The notes: generated from the letters alone by a model not told the origin. A stretch of 6,365 nt of DNA from Peptococcaceae bacterium (GCA_031289815.1 JAITOS010000124.1:1-6365), one strand, 5' to 3'. Positions 1-6,353 are shown, counted from the stretch's first letter. A program made the numbers and translations.

Positions 1-213
1 GGCTTCGTCACGCGGGAAATGGACAAGAGCGACCGCCGCAAGATTCTGGTGCGGATCACCGACGCCGGCCGCGAAAAAGCGGAACTGGATAGAAGCGAAA
101 TATCGGCGCGCCTTGAAAAGGTATTCCGGCAGCTGGGCGGTCAGAATACCGCGGAATTCATCCGGCTGACGGAGCGCTTTTTGCAGCTATCACCGAAGTT
201 TAATCACGAGTGA
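1..213 (+). CDS. MarR-family transcriptional regulator, C-terminal part (5' end outside window)
   Basis: The reading frame is open from base 1 to a TGA at 211-213 and gives 70 residues. It begins inside the winged-helix domain: GFVTREMDKSDRRKILVRIT is the classic MarR wing, a Gly-Phe/Leu-Val/Ile turn followed by D-x-x-DRR and a beta strand, and it continues into the usual T-D-A-G-R-E helix. The rest is the C-terminal helix pair used for dimerisation in this family. MarR proteins bind palindromic operators as dimers and usually repress neighbouring genes, often with release by small phenolic or oxidant ligands. The recognition helix and the true start lie upstream of the window, so target and ligand cannot be guessed. 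The ATG at 19 is an internal Met in the wing and not a start. Whether it controls the gene at 301 is unknown; no clear operator is visible in 214-284. Confidence 0.88.
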   Translation, partial: GFVTREMDKSDRRKILVRITDAGREKAELDRSEISARLEKVFRQLGGQNTAEFIRLTERFLQLSPKFNHE

Positions 214-284
214 CAGCGCGACCAACGTTAAAAGAGACTCGCCCTCATCAACCGCGCCCAGAATTTTCGCGCAAAACAAACCGC

Positions 285-292
285 AAGGAGGT
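285..292 (+). promoter_or_regulatory. Strong Shine-Dalgarno fixing the GTG start at 301
   Basis: AAGGAGGT, a near-perfect complement of the 16S rRNA 3' end, ends 8 bases before GTG at 301. No ATG occurs in this frame until codon 68, inside the AlbA_2 domain, so GTG is the start. I see no convincing -35/-10 pair in 214-284; the gene may be read from upstream of the MarR gene or from an atypical promoter. Confidence 0.8.
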
Positions 293-300
293 AAGGAATA

Positions 301-1737
301 GTGCCATCTGACAAATTTCAAACAGTTTTAGCTGTCGGAGAAACCGTCGCGGTTGAGTTCAAGCGCGGCGGCGGCAATGCTGTGAGCGCGGACACTTACG
401 AAACCGTCTGCTCATTTCTGAATCGTTTCGGCGGCGACATCTATCTTGGCGTTGAGGACGACGGCAAAGTTATCGGTCTTGCCAAAAATGCCGCGCCGAG
501 CATGATAAAAAATTTCATCAATATCATTAGTAATCCCGAATACTTGCATCCGACCGTTTACCTTGCGCCGGAAATATTTGAATACGGTGGCAAAACACTG
601 ATTCACGTTCACGTCCCGCCATCCTCTGAGGTTCACAGTTGCAAAAAAGTGATTTACGACCGCGTGGATGATGCTGACGTGAAAGTCACCGCGACCGGCC
701 AAATTGCGCAAATGTATATCCGCAAGCAGAACATTTTTACCGAACGGAAAGTCTACAAATACGTCACCGACACGGATTTACGACTTGACCTTTTACCGAA
801 GATTCGTCAGATTGCGATGAATCTGCAAAAAGACCACCTATGGAAAACGATGTCCGACATTGAACTTTTACGTAGCGCGAAGCTGATTACCCGTGACGCT
901 GATTCCGGCGTTATCGGTTACAACCTTGCGGCGGTAATGCTGCTTGGGCGCGATGATGTTATCAAGGACATTACCCCGACATACCGCACGGACGCGCTGC
1001 TCCGAAAGGTAAATCTCGACCGCTATGACGATAGGCTTATTGTTGAAACGAACCTGATTGAAAGCTACGATTTGCTAATGGGCTTTGCCGAAAAGCACTT
1101 GTGGGATAAATTCTATCTTGAAGGCGATAAGCGAATCTCGCTCCGTAGTCAAATCGCTCGTGAAATGCTCGTCAATACGCTCATGCACCGCGAATTCACG
1201 AGTAATTTCATAGCGAAATTCGTGATAGAGCGCGACAGAATGTACACCGAAAACGCAAACCGCGCTGCGTCTGACGACTCAATTACGCCGGTCAATCTTC
1301 AACCGAACCCGAAGAACCCTATCATCGCGGCGTTTTTCCGCAATATCGGTTATGCCGACGACCTCGGTTCCGGAGTTCGCAATCTGTACCGCTATGTCAA
1401 GCGGTACTCCGGCAAAGACCCCGAACTGCTTGACGGCGATGTATTCCGCACCGTGGTTCCGCTTGACGACGAATATTCGTTCGACGTGGACGAGATTAAA
1501 GCGCAAATTAAAGGGCAACCAAAGGGCAATATTCGCACCATAAATTGCACTTTAACCGAAGTTGCCGTGTTAGAGTATATCAGTGCAAATCCAACCGCAA
1601 CCCAAGCAGTCATCTCCGAAGCCATCGGGCGCTCGTTAAGGAGCGTTAAGAATGATATTGCTTCGCTAAAAGGAAAAGGCTTGCTTGTGCGCGAAGGCGC
1701 AAAACGAAACGGCAAGTGGGTTGTAAAATACAGTTAA
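301..1737 (+). CDS. Schlafen AlbA_2 domain protein with GHKL-like ATPase domain and C-terminal winged helix
   Basis: This is a 478-residue protein of the group often annotated as 'RNA-binding/putative DNA-binding domain protein' or 'RecG-related', although it has no helicase domain. Residues about 12-142 form the AlbA_2 (Schlafen) fold, with E14, the E19-F20-K21 motif and the strand-turn GGDIYLGVEDDGKVIGL (44-60). Residues about 230-388 match the HATPase_c_4 region: REMLVNTLMHREFTS (287-301, N-box-like N292 and H296), then PKNPIIAAFFRNIG and DDLGSGVRNLYRY (337-365). Residues about 417-478 form a winged helix, with SLRSVKNDIASLKGKGLLVREG as recognition helix and wing. The length is normal and there is no signal peptide or membrane segment, so it is cytoplasmic. 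The biological role is not established; nucleic-acid binding and regulation are usual guesses, and eukaryotic Schlafens with this fold are tRNA/rRNA nucleases. It converges with pyrE. It uses many TTA, CTA and TCA codons, which suggests transfer. Confidence 0.9.
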   Translation: MPSDKFQTVLAVGETVAVEFKRGGGNAVSADTYETVCSFLNRFGGDIYLGVEDDGKVIGLAKNAAPSMIKNFINIISNPEYLHPTVYLAPEIFEYGGKTLIHVHVPPSSEVHSCKKVIYDRVDDADVKVTATGQIAQMYIRKQNIFTERKVYKYVTDTDLRLDLLPKIRQIAMNLQKDHLWKTMSDIELLRSAKLITRDADSGVIGYNLAAVMLLGRDDVIKDITPTYRTDALLRKVNLDRYDDRLIVETNLIESYDLLMGFAEKHLWDKFYLEGDKRISLRSQIAREMLVNTLMHREFTSNFIAKFVIERDRMYTENANRAASDDSITPVNLQPNPKNPIIAAFFRNIGYADDLGSGVRNLYRYVKRYSGKDPELLDGDVFRTVVPLDDEYSFDVDEIKAQIKGQPKGNIRTINCTLTEVAVLEYISANPTATQAVISEAIGRSLRSVKNDIASLKGKGLLVREGAKRNGKWVVKYS

Positions 1738-1746
1738 TGTGATTGC

Positions 1747-1772
1747 CTGGACATGTGCGTCAACATCTCCAG
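1747..1772. terminator. Possible stem-loop between convergent genes
   Basis: CTGGA (1747-1751) pairs with TCCAG (1768-1772), and inside it ATGT pairs with ACAT around a 6-base loop, with one C/C mismatch between the two stems. It lies between the stop of the AlbA_2 gene (1737) and the stop of pyrE (1793), where a bidirectional terminator is expected. There is no T-run on either side, so intrinsic termination is doubtful. The rest of 1738-1792 shows nothing else. Confidence 0.28.
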
Positions 1773-1792
1773 CCCTCCAGCCTGTTCCCAGC

Positions 1793-2371
1793 TCACTTCA
1801 CGAAATCTTCAATGTTAAACACCGGATCCACGTCGATGCCCAGCGCTTGCAGCATCTCCGTTCCGCCTTCCTTCCGATCCACTAAGGCGATTACCTTGAC
1901 CACCTTACAGCCAAGCTCCTCGACCTGCTCCACGGCTTTTTTGATGGAGCCGCCGGTCGTGATCACATCGTCGATAATCGCCACGCGATCACCCGCGTTC
2001 AAGGCGGGACCTTCAATATAGCGGCATTTTCCGTGCTTCTTCGGCTCCTTGCGGACAATGAAGAGCTTTAAATCCTTCAGCCCCTGCATACCGGCCACCG
2101 CGGCGACCGCTCCGGCGATCGGGTCGGCGCCGATCGTCAAACCGCCGACGGCGTTGATATTGGCGCCGCTGAGCTTATCCACGATGAGCTTGCCGAACAG
2201 GTAGGCCCCCACCGGTGAAAGCGTCACCTGTTTGCCGTCGAAGTAATACGTGCTTTCCTTTCCCGACGTCAGGATAAAATTGCCGAACTCGAAGGCTTTT
2301 TCCTTCACCAGCTGGTGCAACTGCTGCCATTCCCCGCTGTGATCCGTTCTTTTTTCCGTCTGGCTTGCCAA
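1793..2371 (-). CDS. pyrE: Orotate phosphoribosyltransferase
   Basis: PyrE joins orotate and PRPP to give orotidine 5'-monophosphate, the fifth step of de novo pyrimidine synthesis, in the cytoplasm as a dimer. From a TTG start it has 192 residues, normal for the family. The substrate-side segment SGKESTYYFDGKQVTL is at 36-51. The catalytic loop at 107-114 is RKEPKKHG; R107, K108, K111 and H113 correspond to the family's R-K-x-x-K-x-H. The PRPP-binding motif is AIIDDVITTGGS at 131-142 with the acidic pair D134/D135. The TTG at 2371 is preferred because GGAGG sits 7 bases upstream. A start 24 codons earlier (ATG at 2443) would add a basic tail (MKTLFIHYLWRRLRRHE...) unlike the family, and would put that Shine-Dalgarno inside the gene. 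No other pyr gene is in view. It lies 137 bp downstream of the sensor kinase on the same strand. Confidence 0.94.
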   Translation of the reverse strand: MASQTEKRTDHSGEWQQLHQLVKEKAFEFGNFILTSGKESTYYFDGKQVTLSPVGAYLFGKLIVDKLSGANINAVGGLTIGADPIAGAVAAVAGMQGLKDLKLFIVRKEPKKHGKCRYIEGPALNAGDRVAIIDDVITTGGSIKKAVEQVEELGCKVVKVIALVDRKEGGTEMLQALGIDVDPVFNIEDFVK

Positions 2372-2378
2372 AGTACTT

Positions 2379-2386
2379 CCTCCCCT
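2379..2386 (-). promoter_or_regulatory. Shine-Dalgarno for the pyrE TTG start
   Basis: On the minus strand AGGGGAGG runs from 2386 to 2379, with the GGAGG core ending 7 bases before TTG at 2371. This decides the start in favour of 192 residues over the longer 216-residue frame. Confidence 0.78.
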
Positions 2387-2397
2387 TTTGACTTCAT

Positions 2398-2415
2398 GGC
2401 GACGCAAACGCCGCC
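2398..2415 (-). promoter_or_regulatory. Compact hairpin in the presumed pyrE leader
   Basis: On the minus strand GGCGGCG and CGTCGCC form a 7-bp stem (one G-T wobble) closed by a TTTG loop. It sits 11 bases upstream of the Shine-Dalgarno. There is no following T-run, so it does not look like an attenuator-terminator. It could stabilise the RNA or affect ribosome access. No PyrR-binding consensus was recognised around it. Confidence 0.35.
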
Positions 2416-2466
2416 ACAAATAGTGTATGAAAAGTGTTTTCACGCTTGATTGCTTCCTCTTGATCC

Positions 2467-2494
2467 CCGGGTCGGCATGATCCCGCTGACCCGG
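2467..2494 (-). terminator. GC-rich stem-loop just after the kinase stop; terminator or processing site, uncertain
   Basis: CCGGGTC (2467-2473) pairs perfectly with GACCCGG (2488-2494). After one mismatch on the minus strand (a G-T wobble on the plus strand) two more pairs close an 8-base loop. It lies 14 bases beyond the kinase stop codon. No T-run follows, so complete termination is not supported. It may limit read-through into pyrE or mark an RNA 3' end. Confidence 0.35.
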
Positions 2495-2508
2495 TTCGCT
2501 GGCCCGAT

Positions 2509-5500
2509 TCAGTCAGCGTTTTTTCCGTTTTTCTTCATAAAATACTTATACATCACCTCGACCAGTTTTTCAAATTCAATCGGCTTGGCGAGATATGAGC
2601 TCATTCCCGCCGCCACACCCCGGTCAATATCCTCTTTAAAGGCGTTAGCCGTAAGCGCGATGATCGGAACCTCTTTGGCGTCCCGACGTTCCAGGGCGCG
2701 GATGGCGAGCGTCGCTTCATAGCCGTCCATCCGCGGCATCTGCACGTCCATCAGCACGACGTCATAGGTCCCTTCCGGCGAGTTTTTAAACATCTCCACA
2801 GCGACGTCCCCATCCTCCGCCTCATCAATTTTGATGCCCGTCGTTTCCAGCAGCGACATCACGATGATACGGTTGATCTCCACATCGTCCACCAGCAACG
2901 CGGCTTTCCCGGCGAATTTACCGGCGACGTCGGTTATGGCGATTTCATCCGGCAAATTCGCTTCCGTCTCCGCCAGCCAGATAGCGAAACGGAAGGCGCT
3001 TCCTTCGCCAACGGCGCTTTCCAGCGTAATCTCGCCGCCGAACAGCCGCACGATATTCTGACTGATCGCCAGACCGAGTCCCGTGCCGCCATAGCTGCGG
3101 GTGACGTCAGCGCCGCCCTGCTCAAACGGTTTGAAAATATCCTCGCGCTTTTCTTCGGCAATGCCAATTCCCGTATCGCGAACGGTAAACTCCAGAAGTG
3201 CCGAGCCGTCTCGCCGCTCTTGCCGTTCCACCCGGAATTCAATATGCCCCAGCTCCGGCGTAAACTTGACGGCGTTCCCCAGCAGATTGATCAGAACCTG
3301 ACGCAGGCGCAGCGGGTCGCACAGAAAGGTCTGCGGCTCAAACTCCTCAATATGGGTGTCAAATACAATCCCTTTTTCGTCGCAGCGCGGCTGGATCATG
3401 TCAGCGACCGCCGCCGCCAGCCTGCGGATTTCGACCTTTTCTTCACGCAACTCGATCTTGCCCGCTTCGATCTTGGAAATGTCGAGAATATCGTTTAACA
3501 GCCCCAGCAAATGCCGCGACGAGGTTTCGATCTGGTCGATGTTCCCCCGAAGCGCGCCGATATCCGACGGAGCGTTTAAGCCCGCCTCATCCAATTGCCG
3601 GTGTACGATATGGGTGCTGCCGATGATCGCGTTCATCGGCGTGCGAATCTCGTGGCTCATACGCGCCAGGAACTTGCTCTTGTGCTCGTTGGCCCGCGTA
3701 GCGTCCTCGACGGCCCGCTCCAATTCCTGCTGCCGCTGAACCATCTCCGTCACATTCCTTGTCCGGATGATATAGCCGATCTTTTCGCCGCTGCTGCCGA
3801 GAAAATGCGTCGCTTCCCCTTTGATGTACAGGCCTTTGCTCTCGACATAATAACTCGACGCCTCGCGTCCCTCCAGCAAGGCCGTGATCGGGCAGTAAAC
3901 GGAAGCGAAGGGATAAGCGCTCTCGTCGCTATAGGACTTCCCCACGACGTTCTCCAGAACCAGGGCTTTCAGCTTCAGGCCGTATTCATTCACGTAAATG
4001 ATCTTCAAGTTGCTGTCGGTAATCACCAGCGGGCTGTTTACGCTGGCGACGATGCTTTCCGCCATATCGTCAAAGGAATCGGCCAGCATCCCGAATTCAT
4101 CCTTGACCGGCGCGTGGAAGCGGAATTGACGTTCCCCGGAACGGAAGCGGTTGACGCCGTGAATCAGACTCGTAATATTCTTCGTCAGGAAGGAGGCGAG
4201 CCAAATGGCGATGAAGACGACAATGCTGATCAGACCCAACGTCACGAGCAACAGGGTAAGCATGGTACGCCACAAATTACCGCCGATCGCCGAGTGGAGC
4301 CTTTCTCCCGTCTCGATCGCCGGACGCGTGAAGTCCGTCAGCCCCGCGCCGATCGTCACAAAACCGAACCCGCGCGGCGAATCGCCGTAATGCCCCGTAT
4401 AATAGGGAATGGTGGCGGCGGTCGTCAGCTTCTGGATACCGCTCCAGCGGATGTAGAAAGAACCGGAACCGCCTTGCTCCGTCAGATCCATCCAGCCCAC
4501 GCACTGGGGCGCGTTGTTCAGATAGCGCCCGTCCAGGGCGACAAGACCGGCCTTTGTCAGCTCGTCCGCCGGTCTTTTCTCACGCGACTGAGCGTCGAAC
4601 ACGGGAACGTCCCGCAGGAGGTCAATGACCCCTCTCCTGTTTGGATCGGGGCTTTGCGGTTCGTTGATCAGGCTTGCCCAGTGCTGTTGCAGTCCCGCCA
4701 GATCGTCACTGCCGGTCTTGGCCAGCAACGCCTCGTAGAGCGAGGTTTCCAGCCACGGGATCTGCGGATTGCCCGTCTCCGGGTCGAAGCCGACGATGGA
4801 ATTGTGCCGCGGATGACAGATACTGCGGCAGCTATAATCCCAAATAAAGGCGTAATTCCCCTCAAAGGCGCTCGGCAGATCGACGTAGCGTTCGTTCATG
4901 GGGGTGATATGATCGACGAATTCCATCACATGGTCGTGGTTCAGCGCCATCGTCACATAGCCGACGATGGCTCCGGCTTCATTCGTGCGCGGAACCGCCC
5001 AGCGGATGATCCCCTCGAACCGCTGACCATTCGGGTTCTCTTCGCCGGCGTAGGACTGCGCTTCGGGATCCCAGGAAATATCATAACTCCTGTCCGCCGC
5101 CGCTTCCGCGACGTTTGCAGGGGTGTACATACCAATATAATTCGAGCCTACATACGCGCCGATCACATCCGATACGTAGATCTCCCCCGGTTGCAGCTTT
5201 TTCAGCTCTTCCCAATAGGTCTCCGCTTTGACATAGGTGTTCAGCCGGTCGGAGATATTCCTCTTTTCCGTGGCAAGCGGATAATTGACCTTCGGAGAAT
5301 CCTGAGAGACGTACTTCACCAGCTCATTGCCCGCGAGATCGACAAAGGTGATCTCATCGTAGAGCGGCGCGTCCTTGTCGTTAAAATTTACCGGCTTCAC
5401 AGTATGAAAGGCGTCGTTATCGTCATTTTCCGGATTGCTGGACACCACGTCCGGCGCCAAGGACACCGGGGGATTCACCTCCACCCAGGACGCGCCGTCC

Positions 5501-5922
5501 GCCGCCAGCGTCCACAGCCCTTCATCGACCAGCTTGCCGGTCTTGCGTTCGGCAAAGTTATGATAATTCTCCTCAGACGGCTCGATACTCGCGAGATAGG
5601 CAATGTCGGCGTCACGACTATAAAGAAAAGCGGCGACGCGCTGCGCGGTATCCGTCGTCAGGCGTTCAATATTCTCCACCGCCATACTGTTCAAGGCGCT
5701 CGTAGAGTCCTCCACCGCAATCTCGCCGAGAATATCCCCCAGCACGACGAACTGGTACCAGGCGATCGTCATCAATAGGATCAGCGGGATCACCTTGACC
5801 GCGAGGAAAATCATAATGAGCTTTGTCCTCATGCCAAAACCCATGCGATTCATGATATTATTCAGCCCAGCGCTGAAAATGTTCTCTTTGCCCGCTTTCG
5901 CGCGGGTCTTCGTGCCGTCCAT
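2509..5922 (-). CDS. Membrane hybrid sensor histidine kinase (large extracytoplasmic sensor, HAMP, PAS, HisKA, HATPase, receiver)
   Basis: This 1137-residue protein senses a signal outside the membrane and starts a phosphorelay. A basic cytoplasmic N-terminus leads to TM1 (about 35-60). An extracytoplasmic region of about 490 residues, probably Cache-like but not confidently assignable, is followed by TM2 (about 552-577). HAMP covers about 577-630, PAS about 625-725, and a short helical linker 725-745. HisKA carries the H-box MSHEIRTP with phospho-acceptor H757. The ATPase has N883 (N box), DTGIG 916-920, FKPFEQ 930-935 and GGTGLGL 945-951. The C-terminal receiver has D1012/D1013, phospho-acceptor D1059, T1091 and K1113. 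All catalytic residues are present. AGAGGGGC lies 8 bases before the ATG at 5922. Conserved-looking sensor segments include a CX3CH at 365-370 and APQCVGWMDL near 471-480. No Hpt or separate output regulator lies nearby, so partner and signal are unknown. Confidence 0.95.
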   Translation of the reverse strand: MDGTKTRAKAGKENIFSAGLNNIMNRMGFGMRTKLIMIFLAVKVIPLILLMTIAWYQFVVLGDILGEIAVEDSTSALNSMAVENIERLTTDTAQRVAAFLYSRDADIAYLASIEPSEENYHNFAERKTGKLVDEGLWTLAADGASWVEVNPPVSLAPDVVSSNPENDDNDAFHTVKPVNFNDKDAPLYDEITFVDLAGNELVKYVSQDSPKVNYPLATEKRNISDRLNTYVKAETYWEELKKLQPGEIYVSDVIGAYVGSNYIGMYTPANVAEAAADRSYDISWDPEAQSYAGEENPNGQRFEGIIRWAVPRTNEAGAIVGYVTMALNHDHVMEFVDHITPMNERYVDLPSAFEGNYAFIWDYSCRSICHPRHNSIVGFDPETGNPQIPWLETSLYEALLAKTGSDDLAGLQQHWASLINEPQSPDPNRRGVIDLLRDVPVFDAQSREKRPADELTKAGLVALDGRYLNNAPQCVGWMDLTEQGGSGSFYIRWSGIQKLTTAATIPYYTGHYGDSPRGFGFVTIGAGLTDFTRPAIETGERLHSAIGGNLWRTMLTLLLVTLGLISIVVFIAIWLASFLTKNITSLIHGVNRFRSGERQFRFHAPVKDEFGMLADSFDDMAESIVASVNSPLVITDSNLKIIYVNEYGLKLKALVLENVVGKSYSDESAYPFASVYCPITALLEGREASSYYVESKGLYIKGEATHFLGSSGEKIGYIIRTRNVTEMVQRQQELERAVEDATRANEHKSKFLARMSHEIRTPMNAIIGSTHIVHRQLDEAGLNAPSDIGALRGNIDQIETSSRHLLGLLNDILDISKIEAGKIELREEKVEIRRLAAAVADMIQPRCDEKGIVFDTHIEEFEPQTFLCDPLRLRQVLINLLGNAVKFTPELGHIEFRVERQERRDGSALLEFTVRDTGIGIAEEKREDIFKPFEQGGADVTRSYGGTGLGLAISQNIVRLFGGEITLESAVGEGSAFRFAIWLAETEANLPDEIAITDVAGKFAGKAALLVDDVEINRIIVMSLLETTGIKIDEAEDGDVAVEMFKNSPEGTYDVVLMDVQMPRMDGYEATLAIRALERRDAKEVPIIALTANAFKEDIDRGVAAGMSSYLAKPIEFEKLVEVMYKYFMKKNGKNAD

Positions 5923-6027
5923 GTCTATCTGCCCCTCTGGAACAACGCCAAGCCGCCGCCCGTTTCCGATATTTTAGCGCTATGTAGTTTTCAAACCCTT
6001 AGCCAAAGCCCAAGTTTTACTGAGTTC

Positions 6028-6057
6028 ATTTTATCATCTGAGAGACGCACTTGGCAA
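6028..6057 (-). promoter_or_regulatory. Predicted sigma-70/sigma-A promoter of the kinase gene
   Basis: On the minus strand the -35 is TTGCCA (6057-6052, 5 of 6 matches to TTGACA) and the -10 is TAAAAT (6033-6028, 5 of 6 matches to TATAAT), with an 18-base spacer. Transcription would start near 6021 and leave a leader of about 100 bases before the kinase ATG. A second TAAAAT (5975-5970 region) has no acceptable -35 partner. The -35 box overlaps an inverted repeat, so this promoter may be regulated. Confidence 0.5.
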
Positions 6058-6070
6058 GCGGTAGCTTGCC
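6053..6070. repeat. 18-bp inverted repeat overlapping the predicted -35 box
   Basis: GGCAAGC (6053-6059) and GCTTGCC (6064-6070) are perfect inverted copies around a 4-base centre. Five of the six -35 bases lie in the left arm, which is how a repressor or activator operator is often placed. As RNA from the DUF1902 gene it would also form a 7-bp hairpin, but without a T-run. Operator and weak terminator both remain possible. Confidence 0.45.
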
Positions 6071-6101
6071 CTGCCGGAACACGATTAGCGAAACAGGGCA
6101 A
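6066..6101. repeat. Second inverted repeat sharing an arm with the -35 dyad
   Basis: TTGCCCTG (6066-6073) and CAGGGCAA (6094-6101) are perfect 8-bp inverted copies with 20 bases between. The left arm overlaps the right arm of the 6053-6070 dyad, so in RNA the two stems exclude one another. A third pair, TTAGCG (6085-6090) with CGCTAA (6106-6111), overlaps this one. The cluster lies in the gap between the DUF1902 stop and the kinase promoter; its function is unknown. Confidence 0.4.
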
Positions 6102-6107
6102 CTGGCG

Positions 6108-6140
6108 CTAAAACTTATGCTTGACGCCGCTTTGTTTCAT
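6108..6140 (-). other. Ten-codon frame overlapping the DUF1902 stop (possible toxin-gene remnant)
   Basis: The DUF1902 stop TGA overlaps an ATG (ATGA), which opens the frame MKQSGVKHKF followed by TAG. ATGA coupling is typical of antitoxin-toxin pairs. HicA toxins often begin with MKxS and carry a later G-S-x-H-x-K/F segment, so this could be a HicA gene collapsed by deletion. Ten codons are far too few for homology, and chance is a fair alternative. Confidence 0.15.
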
Positions 6141-6325
6141 GTAAAACATAACTGCGTCGGTGTGCCGCTATGACCGTTAAGATCCAGCAATTCACGAGCC
6201 GCAATCTTTACCCGCTCAATCAAGGCGTCAAAGGAGTTGCTCTCTAAGACCAAGGGAATACTGTCGCTAATAGCGTACCAGACGTTTGCTTCATCGTCCC
6301 ATTGGATATTGATGATATGCTCCAT
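6137..6325 (-). CDS. DUF1902 family protein, HicB-antitoxin-like
   Basis: This 62-residue protein has the DUF1902 pattern: an initial beta strand with I-x-W-D-D-E-A (7-13), then VWYAISDSIPLVLES (15-29), a helix SFDALIERVKIAARELL (31-47) and the LDLNG turn (47-51). The family shares the small HicB/TTHA1013-like fold and is often found as the antitoxin partner of HicA RNA-cleaving toxins. ATG at 6325 is chosen because GGAGGT lies 8 bases upstream; a TTG two codons earlier would be almost on top of that site. The C-terminus ends soon after the core (TPTQLCFT), a little short compared with my memory of the family. No intact toxin follows; the next complete gene on this strand is the kinase. It could be an orphan antitoxin or a remnant. 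Confidence 0.8.
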   Translation of the reverse strand: MEHIINIQWDDEANVWYAISDSIPLVLESNSFDALIERVKIAARELLDLNGHSGTPTQLCFT

Positions 6326-6333
6326 TGCCAAAC

Positions 6334-6353
6334 ACCTCCATGCCTTTATGATA
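6334..6353 (-). promoter_or_regulatory. Ribosome binding site and possible -10 box of the DUF1902 gene
   Basis: GGAGGT (6339-6334) stands 8 bases before ATG 6325. Upstream, TATCAT (6353-6348) matches 5 of 6 bases of a -10 box. Its -35 would lie at or beyond the window edge, so the promoter part is only a suggestion; the ribosome binding site is clear. Confidence 0.45.

Noticed and set aside
214..284. Possible promoter or MarR operator before the AlbA_2 gene
   Set aside because: I found no -35/-10 pair with acceptable spacing and no long palindrome, only a short GCGC/GCGC repeat around 255-272.
1279..1715. Several antisense and frame-shifted open frames inside the AlbA_2 gene
   Set aside because: They lack ribosome binding sites and recognisable motifs, and they overlap a gene with clear domain conservation.
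2372..2443. Longer pyrE start at ATG 2443
   Set aside because: The extra 24 residues are basic and unlike orotate phosphoribosyltransferases, and the strong Shine-Dalgarno serving TTG 2371 would fall inside the coding region.
3595..5778. A 727-residue open frame on the plus strand, antisense to the kinase gene
   Set aside because: It is exactly in codon register with the kinase gene, so it stays open simply because the kinase avoids TTA, CTA and TCA codons there. The translation has no recognisable domain, is rich in Arg, His and Asp, and has no ribosome binding site, while the kinase frame is unambiguous.
5970..5999. Alternative kinase promoter using TTGAAA near 5990 with the nearby TAAAAT
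   Set aside because: The spacer is only about 12 bases; shifting to a 17-base spacer leaves a -10 with 3 of 6 matches. The pair at 6028-6057 is clearly better.
6326..6331. TTG start at 6331 for the DUF1902 gene
   Set aside because: It would begin only 2 bases after the GGAGGT site. The ATG at 6325 has proper spacing and begins the conserved domain.
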